Below are positions 18,028-27,896 of a DNA stretch of 64,000 nucleotides, one piece after another. Below the pieces are notes generated by a model. It worked only from the letters and a program-made list of their open reading frames with translations, was not told where the DNA came from and did no database searches. The position numbers were made by a program, and so were the translations under genes. Position 1 is the stretch's first letter, and each line of letters begins with the position of its first letter. This DNA is from Pedobacter sp. MC2016-05 (lineage in GTDB: Bacteria > Bacteroidota > Bacteroidia > Sphingobacteriales > Sphingobacteriaceae), in NCBI RefSeq assembly GCF_026239735.1, contig NZ_JAPIVT010000002.1, positions 186,001 to 250,000 of the forward strand. The letters are read 5' to 3'.

Positions 18028-19530
18028 ATGAAAAAGAACAACACATTAATCAAAAAGATTTTCACTTTGCTTATTCTGTTTGCCGTTGGCAGTAGCCTTC
18101 AGGCGCAGGAAAAACAAACTGCTGATACAACAATTCAATATCTGAACAGACTGATCTCATCTAAAGACTCCACAGATAAGACATTACTTCGAACTAAACT
18201 AGCGGATTTATCGAATGGAAAGACCGAAAAATCAGTTTTAATGGCAGCTAATTACTATTATCAGTTGGGAAATTCAAAGCAGTCAGAACTGCTGTATAAA
18301 GAGGTCGTATCCCGGTTCCCATTGGGAACACAGGCAAGACAGGAAGCTTCAAAAGGCTTTCACGAACTAAAAACTGCCAGCGAGGCCGAAGCAGCCTATA
18401 ATACCTGGATAAAAAAGTTTCCACCAGAAAGTTTTGAAAACACTAAAGTTGATGACCGATTGGCCTATGATTATGTTCGGGCAATGATAGCTGGAAAATT
18501 TGCATCAGAAAAAAATGTGGCAAAGGCAAATTCTTATGCAAAAATGCTTGAGGTAGATTTCTGGAAAGGTAATGCATATTCAGGGTTAACAACTGCATTT
18601 TACAAAAATGGTGATTTGGCAAATGCTGAAATTTATGCTAAAATGGCTATGGATAACGCATTTTCTTATATTGATGGGAAACAGGGTGAGCAAAACTGGG
18701 CAAAATTTTCTGCCTCAGGTTATCCTGGCTTAACAAGTACTTATGCTAACATTCTATATGAAAGAAAAAAATACGATGAGGCATTGAAGTATTCTGAAAT
18801 GGCCTATCAAAAAAGCACATCACTCAATCCTTCTTTAAATTACCGTTATGCCCAGATTTTGATGGGGTTGAACAGAAACCAGGAAGCTTATGATAAACTG
18901 GAGGAAGTGGTAAAAGCCGGAAAGGCAAACCCTAACATGGCAGAGGATTTTAAAAAACTATACATCAAATTAAAAGGCAACGATGCTGGGTTTGATGAAT
19001 ATGCATCAGCAATAAGAAAAAGCTACCTGGAGGTTTTAAGTAAAAAGCTGACAAAAGATATGGTAAAAGAAACTGCTGCAGGCTTTACTTTAACTGATCT
19101 TGGTGGCAAACAGGTTTCCCTATCAGACTACAAGGGCAAAATCGTAATTCTAGATTTCTGGGCTACCTGGTGCGGTCCTTGCAAAGCTTCATTCCCGGCA
19201 ATGCAAATGGCTGTAAACAAATATAAGGATGATGAAAACGTTAAATTTCTTTTCATCCATACGTGGGAGCGCTCTGCTACTCCAACACAGGATGCAACTG
19301 AATACATCAACAGCATGAAATATAACTTTACAGTTTTAATGGACAATAAAGATTTACAAAGCAAAATCAATAAGGTGGTAAGCAGTTATAAAGTAAATGG
19401 TATACCAGCAAAATTTGTGATTGACGGTGCGGGCAACGTAAGGTTTAAACTGACAGGTTTTGATGGCAGTAATGAGGCAGCAGTAGATGAATTGACCATG
19501 ATGATCGATATGGCGAAAAACAAATCGTAA
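18028..19530 (+). CDS. TlpA-like thioredoxin-domain protein with TPR-like N-terminal half
   Basis: A secreted or periplasmic redox protein of 500 aa. It has a signal peptide (ending GSSLQAQ), a helical TPR-like region (about 30-335) with repeated LGNSKQSELLYKEV and NGDLANAEIYAKMA units, and a C-terminal TlpA/AhpC-type thioredoxin domain (about 350-500) with the active site FWATWCGPCKASFPAM and the cis-proline segment VNGIPAKFVID. It follows SusD by 65 bases and probably belongs to the same operon. Such pairs are common in Sphingobacteria, where the SusC/SusD pair may import peptides or metal- or thiol-containing substrates. That role is inference. Confidence 0.88.
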   Translation: MKKNNTLIKKIFTLLILFAVGSSLQAQEKQTADTTIQYLNRLISSKDSTDKTLLRTKLADLSNGKTEKSVLMAANYYYQLGNSKQSELLYKEVVSRFPLGTQARQEASKGFHELKTASEAEAAYNTWIKKFPPESFENTKVDDRLAYDYVRAMIAGKFASEKNVAKANSYAKMLEVDFWKGNAYSGLTTAFYKNGDLANAEIYAKMAMDNAFSYIDGKQGEQNWAKFSASGYPGLTSTYANILYERKKYDEALKYSEMAYQKSTSLNPSLNYRYAQILMGLNRNQEAYDKLEEVVKAGKANPNMAEDFKKLYIKLKGNDAGFDEYASAIRKSYLEVLSKKLTKDMVKETAAGFTLTDLGGKQVSLSDYKGKIVILDFWATWCGPCKASFPAMQMAVNKYKDDENVKFLFIHTWERSATPTQDATEYINSMKYNFTVLMDNKDLQSKINKVVSSYKVNGIPAKFVIDGAGNVRFKLTGFDGSNEAAVDELTMMIDMAKNKS

Positions 19531-19533
19531 ATC

Positions 19534-19571
19534 ATATAAAATCATTAATAGGATAGAAAAAGATTTTATAT
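19534..19571 (+). terminator. inverted repeat after the thioredoxin-like gene
   Basis: ATATAAAATC (19534-19543) is perfectly complementary to GATTTTATAT (19562-19571). It begins four bases after the stop codon. There is no long T run, but it is well placed to end the SusC/SusD/thioredoxin transcript. Confidence 0.45.
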
Positions 19572-19580
19572 TAATTCTTA

Positions 19581-20989
19581 AGGTTTACTGGCCATTTGTC
19601 AAAAGTTAAACTTAAAGCTAGAAAATATTTCTGTGATAACCCTGAATGCCCAAGGAAAGTCTTTACCGAACGATTTGATTGTGAAATCAAACCTTAATAC
19701 AGAAGGATGATCCGATCTAATGATCTTCTTACCCGAACGGCCCTTGAGCTTGGTGGCAATACAGGGGCCGTTATCAGCAGGTATGTCGGTATACCAGTAA
19801 GTTCATCCACAATATTGAGAATAGTAAAACGCTTGGATATCCAACCCAAAAAACTCACATCCGGTATTATTGGCGTAGATGATTGGGCGTTCAAAAAAGG
19901 AAAAACTTATGGGACTGTCATCGTCGATCTAGAAAAAAAAGAAGTTGTAGATCTGTTGTCGGATCATGAGTCTGCTACTTTATCCGAGTGGCTGAAGCAA
20001 CATCCCGAGATAAAAACGGTTTCAAGAGATAGGTATGGGCCATACGCGCTAGGTATAAAAACAGGTGCACCTAATGCCAGTCAGGTTGCAGACCGCTTTC
20101 ACTTATTTATGAATCTGGGGAATGCGACCAAAAGAATATTTAAATCGAAGGGAAAAGAACTCAGGGAGGCTTTTAAGATTTACAATGAACCGAAAGATCA
20201 GCCGCCAAAAGCCGTGGAGATTGAACCAGAGGTTCAAAATTCGATAAGCATTATAGCGGCTACTTTAACTACTGCCGATATTAGCATTGATAAGCAGCAC
20301 AAATTCGAAAAAGTTAAAGTTCTCTTTGGGAAGGATATCTCTATATGACAGATTGCAATGACTGTAAAATTAAACCGAAAAACCGTAAGAAAATTATACT
20401 ATGATGGAACAGCTGGTTAAAAGACAGGCTCATACCACGACAAAGCTGGATGCCTTTATTGATTTTTTTAATACAGGATAGGAATAGAGAAAAAACCTAC
20501 AGAGAATTGCATAAAATAATTGTTGAAATGGGTTTTAATGGGAAGTACACCCAATTTTGCTATAAAATGAATGAGCTTAAGAGCAAGCAACCCGCTCTGA
20601 GACCGAAATCCACAGGCCCAATACTGGTAAAAACCTGGTCACCGACAAGATTATCACTTATGCTATACATGGAGCCCAATGAACTTAAAGCTGACGATAT
20701 GGATTTTCTAAAGCTTTTATTTGAAAAATATCCGCAAATGAAAAAAATGGAAAAGTCAGTAAAAGGCTTTAAAAATCTATTTAAGGACAAAAAGGATGGA
20801 ATGCTTAAAGCATGGATTGAAGAGGTGCTTGAATCAGATTGTGGCTTGAACAACTTTGGAAAAAATCTTTTGAAAGATTATGATGCAGTTAATAATGCGG
20901 TCATTACAAGCATAAGTAATGGACAGGTAAAAGGACAAGGTAATCGAATAAAAACAATAAAAAGAAAGATGTACGGTCACCAAAAGTGA
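19581..20989 (+). pseudogene. decayed ISL3-family transposase
   Basis: Pieces of an ISL3 transposase in several frames. The first is the end of the zinc-finger region (KYFCDNPECPRKVFTERFD), interrupted by an in-frame TAA at 19695-19697. Next comes the HTH and DDE core from 19707 (RTALELGGNTGAVISRYVG, GVDDWAFKKGKTYGTVIVDL, QVADRFHLFMNLG), broken near 20335. Short stretches in other frames follow (RQIAMTVKLNRKTVRK at about 20350; LVKRQAHTTTKLDAF at about 20410). The C-terminal part runs from 20450 (LNNFGKNLLKDYDAVNNA, NGQVKGQGNRIKTIKRKMYG). The usual C-terminus after MYG is missing. At least three frame breaks make it non-functional. Confidence 0.85.
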
Positions 20990-21457
20990 CGAAGAACCGG
21001 GATAGTAGCCACCTGATTCCGGTGCAAACTGTTCATCCGGCTTTTGTTCAAGGTCTTGGATTAGCGCACTGATGTGCGGTCAAAGATATCAAATTCATTT
21101 TCAGTTCAAATGTTCGGCATTGTGCCCAAGCGTTCAGCATCCGGTCACATCAGACAACTTTCCAGCGCTTCTGATCACTAATAGATCTCCAGGGCAGGCT
21201 TCTTATGATCACCACAATACCTTTCAAAAGCACGGCAACAATTTCCAGAATTTATTTTCGTTTTAAGGCGGTTTTAGACCGCAGGAAAGATTTTAGCGGG
21301 CAAGGATGACAAATGAAGCCAGCGGGTAAATCCGAGGCTTAAAAAGCTTAAAAATCAGCCGAATACACATTTTAAGGGGTAATCAGTGCACATTTTGGAG
21401 TGAAATGTAGTGACCACTATAGCAGGATAAAAAAGATTTGATACCTTTTCTTAAAAA
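20990..21457. other. noncoding stretch with probable insertion-sequence debris
   Basis: No convincing gene. Just after the transposase remnant is a segment with CCACCTGATTCCGGTGCAAA (about 21008-21027), which resembles the repeated terminal motifs I remember from IS21-type elements of Bacteroidota. No matching IstA or IstB coding sequence was found. The short open frames here have no protein-like pattern. Confidence 0.4.
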
Positions 21458-21515
21458 AACCCTTTCAGCTGAAATATTCTAACAAAATATTCATTATAGT
21501 TGAAAGGGTTCTTTT
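21458..21515. terminator. strong bidirectional terminator
   Basis: AACCCTTTCA (21458-21467) pairs perfectly with TGAAAGGGTT (21501-21510). Runs of seven A before and five T after allow it to work in both directions. On the minus strand it lies about 160 bases beyond the last gene of the GH43/GH39/GH115 operon and would end that transcript. Confidence 0.75.
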
Positions 21516-21672
21516 TAATACTTACCATAAGAAGATTTATAAAGCCTCGATGAACATTTCCAACTGGTAAAATTTGATATAGAGAGAGTTTAAATCCTCG
21601 GATGATCAATAGTTTATTAGTTCCATAGCGGTTACAGTTAAGCCAATTTAAGTTATACTCTTCCATATTTCA

Positions 21673-22944
21673 TCATTTGTTAGATTTACTGCTAATCGGT
21701 TTGATTCCTTGATGGGTCGGCGTAATGATTTTGATGGCTCCATCGTCCTCAAATCCCATTCTGTCAATACAGACTTCGCGATTATAACCAGCCTCTCTGC
21801 CCATATGGATTCCATGGGGGAAACTGAACCTGTGATAGATCATGTACCACTCATTTTTCCCTTTCACTTTGATGGTTGAATTATGGCCAGTCGCATATAT
21901 CCCGTGTTCATCGATCCTACTCAAGATAATATTATCTTTCGGCGATATGATGCCCGAAAGCGGTGAATTGGAAGTGCCATATCTTACTCTATAATTTGGA
22001 TCCCTGGTGTCGTTCTCGGACCAAAGGAAATAGTAGCGCCCGTCCCGATAAAAAACATGTGTACCTTCTGTATAGGATTTTGGTGTGAGTTCCTTTATCG
22101 TCTCTTTTTTAATTGAGATCATGTCGTCATTGAGTTCTGCACCAGCCATGAAGCCATTTCCCCAGAATAGATAAAACTTACCCGTTTTGGGGTCCTCAAA
22201 AACATCAGGGTCAATGGTTTGACCTTTTTTTAAAAATCCTTCTGGTCTGGTATCCAATAATGCTTTATCGGTATCTTTGAAAGGGCCCATGGGATGGTCT
22301 CCTACTGCAACCCCAATTTTCTTATCGGCGCAATAATAATAGAAATAGCGGTATTTACCTGAAATTATTCGTTCGATAATAGCAGGCGCCCAGGCGTTAC
22401 CTTTGGCCCAGCTGACATCCTTCAAATTCAATACCTCCCCATCATCCCTCCAATTGGCCAGGTCAGAGGAAGAGAAGGATTTAAAATAAGTTCCAGACCA
22501 ATTGGTGAAGCCATCACTGGTGGGATAAATATGATATCTTTTTGTCTTTTGTGAATAGATGATGTCCGGATCAGCGAATAGACCTGGGAGCACAGGGTTT
22601 CCCCACTTTTTGATAAAAACCTTCCATTCTTTTTCGCCTTTGCCCTGGATTGACATCCTGTATAAAACGGGTCCAGTATTAAAGTTTCCTTTTCCACGCG
22701 AGAAGCTAACCTTTGCAGTTGGAGTGATTTTAAGGTCAAATTTATCAAGGTCAAGATCAGGATGAACCGGGATGGTGATGACTGAATTGATCGTATCGAT
22801 ATCAATGTTATTCAATTTTACTCCTTTCGCTTTGGAAGTATAAAAAAGCTCGAACAGAACAGAGTCTGTCCGAAACTGTTCCTGTTGAGCTGCACACTTC
22901 AGGGAAAGTAAGATTGCGATGGCAATTGTAAAAATAATTTTCAT
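21673..22944 (-). CDS. GH43 glycoside hydrolase (arabinofuranosidase/xylosidase type)
   Basis: A secreted five-bladed beta-propeller enzyme of family GH43, which typically removes alpha-L-arabinofuranose or beta-D-xylose from plant polysaccharides. From the ATG at 22944 it has a signal peptide (ending CAAQ), an N-terminal beta-sandwich (about 22-112) resembling DUF5018-type modules, and the propeller from about 115. The catalytic residues fit the GH43 triad: base Asp in GLFADPDIIY, pKa-modulating Asp in TIDPDVFEDP, acid Glu in YTEGTHVFYRDG. It is the last gene of the minus-strand operon, 72 bases after the GH39 gene. Exact substrate is unknown. Confidence 0.9.
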   Translation of the reverse strand: MKIIFTIAIAILLSLKCAAQQEQFRTDSVLFELFYTSKAKGVKLNNIDIDTINSVITIPVHPDLDLDKFDLKITPTAKVSFSRGKGNFNTGPVLYRMSIQGKGEKEWKVFIKKWGNPVLPGLFADPDIIYSQKTKRYHIYPTSDGFTNWSGTYFKSFSSSDLANWRDDGEVLNLKDVSWAKGNAWAPAIIERIISGKYRYFYYYCADKKIGVAVGDHPMGPFKDTDKALLDTRPEGFLKKGQTIDPDVFEDPKTGKFYLFWGNGFMAGAELNDDMISIKKETIKELTPKSYTEGTHVFYRDGRYYFLWSENDTRDPNYRVRYGTSNSPLSGIISPKDNIILSRIDEHGIYATGHNSTIKVKGKNEWYMIYHRFSFPHGIHMGREAGYNREVCIDRMGFEDDGAIKIITPTHQGIKPISSKSNK

Positions 22945-23016
22945 GGAAATTTTTCGAAAAAACGCCTCAGCTATCGGAGGCAAGTAAATATTAAAAATAA
23001 AAAATAAAGGTGATGG

Positions 23017-24720
23017 TCACCATTTAAAATGAAGCAATGCCACTGCCTGCCTCTCCAAATCGATTTCGATCTCCAGTTGTCCATTCCTGACATTCATCGT
23101 TTTTGGTGCTGCTGACTGGGCGAGTTGACCTGTTTTTTGAAGTGCCCTGATCTGTGCGGTACTAGGATTCTGTGGGGAACCCATTTTTTTCCATAGTGCA
23201 TAGGAATTACTGTGTTTACTATCAATCAGGTATGAACTTACGGTCATTCTTTTTACCTCAATTCCCTTGAGGTGAACTTTAACTTTCTCCGCCGCTCCGG
23301 GAATATCAAAGTCATGATAGTTCCAGAGCATGATGCCGGCTGATTTATCATCCTTTGAGGCTAAGGCTCCAATTTCTGTGGTTCCTGTACGAACACTGCT
23401 GTCCACAACATTGCTCAGCGATCTCATTCTACTTGCATCCACCAAAACGCGTTGACCGGACATTTTGCCAAACATGCGAAAAACATTTAGCACAGGTTTA
23501 TCCACTCCGTTAGTTGACAGGTCTCGAAGCCCTGCAAACCAGGGCTGGTTTTCAAACTCGAATGACCAGCTGACTGCCCCTAAGAAATTAATGCCGTATT
23601 GATCTGCAAGCAGGTATTTCCTGGCAAAAGATGCCGCGGTATAACTACTGAACATGGTTCCGTTTCGATAAGCATTCTGGGGATCAGTTGCAATTCCACA
23701 GGCCGCACATCCTTCCGGATCACTCTCTCCAATAACGATAGGTATATTTTTAAATTCAGGAAATGAGGAAAGCATTTCAAATCCACTGGATATATCCTGA
23801 AGTTGTGTAGACATATCCATTTCAACCACCCCATTTTTCAACCTGGGTTCTCCTTTTGCGTGAAAAAGAAATAAATCCAAGGGTGCTCCTTTTTCTCCTG
23901 TTGCATAGTTAGTTCCGTTTTGACAATGCTCCAGAAAAGCCTTCATCCATTTTCGGGAACCTTCTTTGCGCGTCTGGGCAATATTTAATCCCCCTATTTT
24001 TGCAGTGGGCAAAGCGCGTTTTACTGCATCGGCAGTATGATCATAAAGCTTAAAATATTCTTCCATCGTTCCGCGCCAATATCCCGAGGGTTCATTCCAA
24101 AGCTGCCAATACCAGCTTTCCACTTCCTTTTTACCGTATCGGACAACGCTGTGGTTTACCCACTGAAAAATTAGTTCAGCCCATTTATGATAATCTTTGG
24201 GCGGATAAGCCCATCCTGTAATGAGCTTACGAAAAGGATCTCCGGGCTTCCAATCGTGCTGATAGGGCGTTGGCTTTGTGGACATCGCCTCAGGCATAAA
24301 ACCAATCTGGGCAAGGGGTTTCATACCTCTTTGCACATAGCTGTCAAAGATCCGGTCAATGATTGTCCAGTTGTAGATTGGATTTACTTTGGCATCCTCT
24401 GTATATGCATTAGTTGATCCCCATTTAAGCGCAGGTTGTCCGTTGCCGGTGGTCAAAAGATTATGTGTACGAACATATACTGGCACCTCACTTAGCATGG
24501 AAAGTTCTGAGAGCAGTTTCTTTCCATCCTTCATGTAAGTATAATTTGGCTCATCGTAACCAAACCATGACCAGACAGGGCTCATCTGCCCTACTGGCCT
24601 GGAAAAGTCGACAGTAACTCGAGCTGGATTAGGCCTGCTGCCCTGAGCAAATGACTCAGGCAATACCATTACAGAGAGGAAAAAAATCAGGATGTATTGA
24701 ATTTTTTTATTGCTTATCAT
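23017..24720 (-). CDS. GH39-like glycoside hydrolase
   Basis: A secreted (beta/alpha)8-barrel enzyme of clan GH-A, closest to GH39, a family with beta-xylosidases, alpha-L-iduronidases and arabinogalactan side-chain enzymes. Signal peptide MISNKKIQYILIFFLSVM... ends at SFAQG. The acid/base is expected to be the Glu in WQLWNEPSGYWRG and the nucleophile the Glu in IPIVIGESDPEGC. A C-terminal beta-domain (about 440-567) includes GIMLWNYHDFD. The ATG at 24720 gives a proper signal peptide. It is 87 bases downstream of GH115. In this context, cleavage of beta-xylosyl or arabinosyl units next to glucuronic acid is plausible but unproven. Confidence 0.85.
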   Translation of the reverse strand: MISNKKIQYILIFFLSVMVLPESFAQGSRPNPARVTVDFSRPVGQMSPVWSWFGYDEPNYTYMKDGKKLLSELSMLSEVPVYVRTHNLLTTGNGQPALKWGSTNAYTEDAKVNPIYNWTIIDRIFDSYVQRGMKPLAQIGFMPEAMSTKPTPYQHDWKPGDPFRKLITGWAYPPKDYHKWAELIFQWVNHSVVRYGKKEVESWYWQLWNEPSGYWRGTMEEYFKLYDHTADAVKRALPTAKIGGLNIAQTRKEGSRKWMKAFLEHCQNGTNYATGEKGAPLDLFLFHAKGEPRLKNGVVEMDMSTQLQDISSGFEMLSSFPEFKNIPIVIGESDPEGCAACGIATDPQNAYRNGTMFSSYTAASFARKYLLADQYGINFLGAVSWSFEFENQPWFAGLRDLSTNGVDKPVLNVFRMFGKMSGQRVLVDASRMRSLSNVVDSSVRTGTTEIGALASKDDKSAGIMLWNYHDFDIPGAAEKVKVHLKGIEVKRMTVSSYLIDSKHSNSYALWKKMGSPQNPSTAQIRALQKTGQLAQSAAPKTMNVRNGQLEIEIDLERQAVALLHFKW

Positions 24721-24807
24721 GGTTTTAAAAGGTTATTTAATATTAAACTGGCGCATGTGGTCAGGCTAGGAAATAAGAAAATTGGCGATAATGTCATGAG
24801 CTAAAGA

Positions 24808-27792
24808 TCAATGCCGCTGATTGGGCACCCCGTAAAGTCCGGGCGAACCCAGATCAACGAAAATTCTGTCTAGAATTACGCCTGGGTCAATTTTGATAAT
24901 TTTTAAGGTATGTTTTCCCGCTTTCATCCAGATCTTTGGTGATTGTCTAATGGCAGAATTGGACAGTACATTTTCTTTCCATTCCTCGCTCCTTCCTACG
25001 GTTTCAAAATTCATAATCTGAATTTGCCCATTATCTATACTTAAGCCATAGCGCATGCCCAAGGTTTTGTTTATGGGATGGGTAGGCAACGTAAAAACAG
25101 ATACAACCGCAGAGGTATCCTGAAATGTCTGGAATTCATATTCAATGAATGCAGCGCTGTTAAAATCATCACCATCCTTAGTGGCCCTCTGCGGTAAAGG
25201 TTCAAGTGGCAGCGCCTGCAGAGATGAACCGGTAGACCCCAAATCATTAAGTAGTGACCATGTTCCGTTTTCCCCCGCAGAAATGCGAGCATAGGCTGCA
25301 GCAGGTAGGCTAACATGATGATCGTTCGCGAAAATCAGGCGTTTGTTAAATTGCGATATATCCTGACCATAACTTAATGGCACATTGATCAGATATTTCA
25401 CAGCACCGTCACTTATTTCTATAATACCTTCAATGGAATGCTTGGGAACCTTTGAAAAGTCAACACTTACCCACAACCTTTGTTGACTAAACTGCCCCTT
25501 GCCGTGAAGTTCAATTTTTTTATGCTCCGTAATAATCCATTCGGCAGAGGGTGTGATGCTGATTTTAGCGGAGGATGACTGCAACAGAAATAAGTCTATA
25601 AAATATTTTTGCTTATTGTTTCGGTCGAAGCGGGGAAGCATTGACTTGTCTTTGACCTCAGTTGCCCCTTCGGGTAAAACGCCCCATAATCCCGGCTGTT
25701 GGGCGACTGGCCTAAATTTGGGAAGCTCATATGCTGGAAGGTTTCTGGGATTCATTGACATCATATGCTTCCATTTTCCATTGGCCAGGGTATCGTTATA
25801 TTTTTCAGTGAGTTTTAGTATCCGTTCATAGGCGCCTCGCGATAGGTTTTCGAAATAACCAGTGATCTTTCTACCCTGCCTGGCGTATAAATTTGCCTTA
25901 TCAGCATACAAAAACTTTTGGTTGATCAGGGATGCGCCAGTAAGTGGATATTCAATGAGTTCATACCAGGCATCCTTGCGATTTGAAGGCACAAGTTTAC
26001 TTAATTTCCTGGCCTGCGCCTCCAGCGATAGATAAGTATCAACTCTTTGCTGCCCCTGATCTCCAAAGGCGGTGTGGTTATAACCGCTCTGTTTGGTTGG
26101 TGTGGTGGGCTCCGTCTGACTCCAGCCCATAAACTCCGGCCTGCGCTCAAATGCAAGTTGATAATATTTCCACATCATTTCATTCAGCTGTGGAGCCAGT
26201 TCAGCTCCAAATATCTGACCAAGCCACTTTTGCTGGTGCACCCTGACATCATTAGCTTTTATAAAGGGTGTGATATCGTAAGCCATGTCAGTAAATAACT
26301 GCAGGTCATATTCCGCTGGTTTGATATCCCCGATATTGATCGCCCATAAGTTACGTGCGCCTAAGAGATAAGCTTTAGTCATTTCTTCTCTGATCAATCC
26401 AGGATGAGTGCTGGATAACCAAAGGTAATCATGCGGACGACCCCAGTAAGATGCATGATAGTAAACGCCCGACCCTCCTTTGCGTTTTTGTTCATCTTCA
26501 TTGCTGAGTCTCTGAATATATCCATAATTATCATCCGGCCACACCAGCGTGATATCTTCAGGTACTTTCAGCCCGGCCTCGTAATTGTCCAGCACTTCTT
26601 TATAAATCGTCAATACCTGCGGTACCTGAGCAGCATCAGGATTCACATGTCTGGACAACAGCGTCCGTTGGTCTTTAAAAATATTCTCCAGCACGGGAAC
26701 GGCCTGCTCTGGGCTTTCCACGCCCTCCATAGCGCCGTCGTGAATGCCCCTCATCCCCATGGTATAGATGACATTATTGGATTTACTATCTTTTATCCTA
26801 CTCTCCCAATAATCGTACACTTTTTTCCTGTTGGACAGGTAATTGAAATGCCCCATCGTTTTTTCATCCCACTCGCCAACATTGTTTCTCAACATTGGTT
26901 CGGCATGTGAAGAGCCTACAATGATTTGAAAGTCCCTGGCCATGGCAATATTGCCCGGATAGGTATAGAAAGCCTTTGTACTGGGATGCATCGCCGGCCA
27001 GATCAGATTAGCTTTGAGACGAAGGAGGAGCTCAAAAACCTTTTGATAAGTTTTTGGCCCGATGTCGCCGGTTTCAGGTTCAAACGTTTTGGCCGCCCAG
27101 GGTTGTAATCCCCAGTCTTCATCATTGATAAAAATTCCGCGATACTTTACTGTTGGTTCATTTGAAGTATAAGGAGGGACATCTATCTTCAGCTTTCTTT
27201 TTCTTACCGGAGTAACATCCGCCCACCAATACCATGGCGACACTCCAATTTTTTCTGAAATCGAAAACACCCCGTAAGCGGTTCCCCTGACATCACTCCC
27301 TGTTATCACCAGCGCTTGATTAATTCCTTTTACCGGATTGCTGAGAATTTCCAACTTATAGGATTCCCATTTACTTTGCAGGGATGAAAGTTCGGTTTTC
27401 AATCCCTTAATTAGCATGGAATTAGCCGTACCGATTATAATGACTTTTCCCTTTGCGCTGTTCAGGTTATCATAAACCTTTGGCCGATATCCGAACACGG
27501 CTTGTATATCATTTGCAAGTAGGTTGGCACTAATGGAGTTAAGCTTAGGATCATCAGGTGCATACACGATTGAAAGATCATTTTGCTTACTCTTAAATTC
27601 AAACTTTTGGGCCAGGGCAAATTGTGATGTGAAAAGAAAAAATATCAAGGCTAAAATTTGGATGCATGATTTAAACTCACATTGAATAGTTTCAGCGACG
27701 AAGTAAGATATGGGATCAACGCTGTATAAAATCGATGTAGATCGTGTGTTATAGCATTTCATCATTTTATTTTTTTCTTTAGCATGGTTCAT
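24808..27792 (-). CDS. GH115 xylan alpha-1,2-glucuronidase
   Basis: A large secreted enzyme of 994 aa that removes (4-O-methyl-)glucuronic acid from internal positions of glucuronoxylan. GH115 hallmarks are present: the N-terminal alpha/beta domain (VIIIGTANSMLIKGL and TGSDVRGTAYGVFSISE), the barrel with KYRGIFINDEDWGLQPWA, LLLRLKANLIWPAMHPS, TMGMRGIHDGAME and VWPDDNYGYIQRL, and the GH115 C-terminal domain from about residue 790. The signal hydrophobic stretch (CIQILALIFFLFTSQFALAQ) is preceded by an unusually long 42-residue N-region, so the true start may lie further in, without an ATG. It is the best substrate marker of this locus. Confidence 0.95.
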   Translation of the reverse strand: MNHAKEKNKMMKCYNTRSTSILYSVDPISYFVAETIQCEFKSCIQILALIFFLFTSQFALAQKFEFKSKQNDLSIVYAPDDPKLNSISANLLANDIQAVFGYRPKVYDNLNSAKGKVIIIGTANSMLIKGLKTELSSLQSKWESYKLEILSNPVKGINQALVITGSDVRGTAYGVFSISEKIGVSPWYWWADVTPVRKRKLKIDVPPYTSNEPTVKYRGIFINDEDWGLQPWAAKTFEPETGDIGPKTYQKVFELLLRLKANLIWPAMHPSTKAFYTYPGNIAMARDFQIIVGSSHAEPMLRNNVGEWDEKTMGHFNYLSNRKKVYDYWESRIKDSKSNNVIYTMGMRGIHDGAMEGVESPEQAVPVLENIFKDQRTLLSRHVNPDAAQVPQVLTIYKEVLDNYEAGLKVPEDITLVWPDDNYGYIQRLSNEDEQKRKGGSGVYYHASYWGRPHDYLWLSSTHPGLIREEMTKAYLLGARNLWAINIGDIKPAEYDLQLFTDMAYDITPFIKANDVRVHQQKWLGQIFGAELAPQLNEMMWKYYQLAFERRPEFMGWSQTEPTTPTKQSGYNHTAFGDQGQQRVDTYLSLEAQARKLSKLVPSNRKDAWYELIEYPLTGASLINQKFLYADKANLYARQGRKITGYFENLSRGAYERILKLTEKYNDTLANGKWKHMMSMNPRNLPAYELPKFRPVAQQPGLWGVLPEGATEVKDKSMLPRFDRNNKQKYFIDLFLLQSSSAKISITPSAEWIITEHKKIELHGKGQFSQQRLWVSVDFSKVPKHSIEGIIEISDGAVKYLINVPLSYGQDISQFNKRLIFANDHHVSLPAAAYARISAGENGTWSLLNDLGSTGSSLQALPLEPLPQRATKDGDDFNSAAFIEYEFQTFQDTSAVVSVFTLPTHPINKTLGMRYGLSIDNGQIQIMNFETVGRSEEWKENVLSNSAIRQSPKIWMKAGKHTLKIIKIDPGVILDRIFVDLGSPGLYGVPNQRH

Positions 27793-27896
27793 TGTTATTT
27801 ACTGTTTGCGATAATCCACTAATATTTGATGTGCTTTGAATTAACTACACTGAAAAATCGGCTTTTTTAAAAACATCAATACCGAATATTTCTTTT

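Noticed and set aside
21072..21266. 64-codon plus-strand frame in the mobile debris
   Set aside because: Composition is unlike a protein and it has no recognisable domain; probably relic sequence.
21451..21666. 71-codon minus-strand frame next to the GH43 gene
   Set aside because: It runs across the strong terminator hairpin and has no protein-like features.
24808..27792. Several long open frames antisense to the GH115 gene (for example 26431-26910)
   Set aside because: Antisense shadows of a strongly supported gene.
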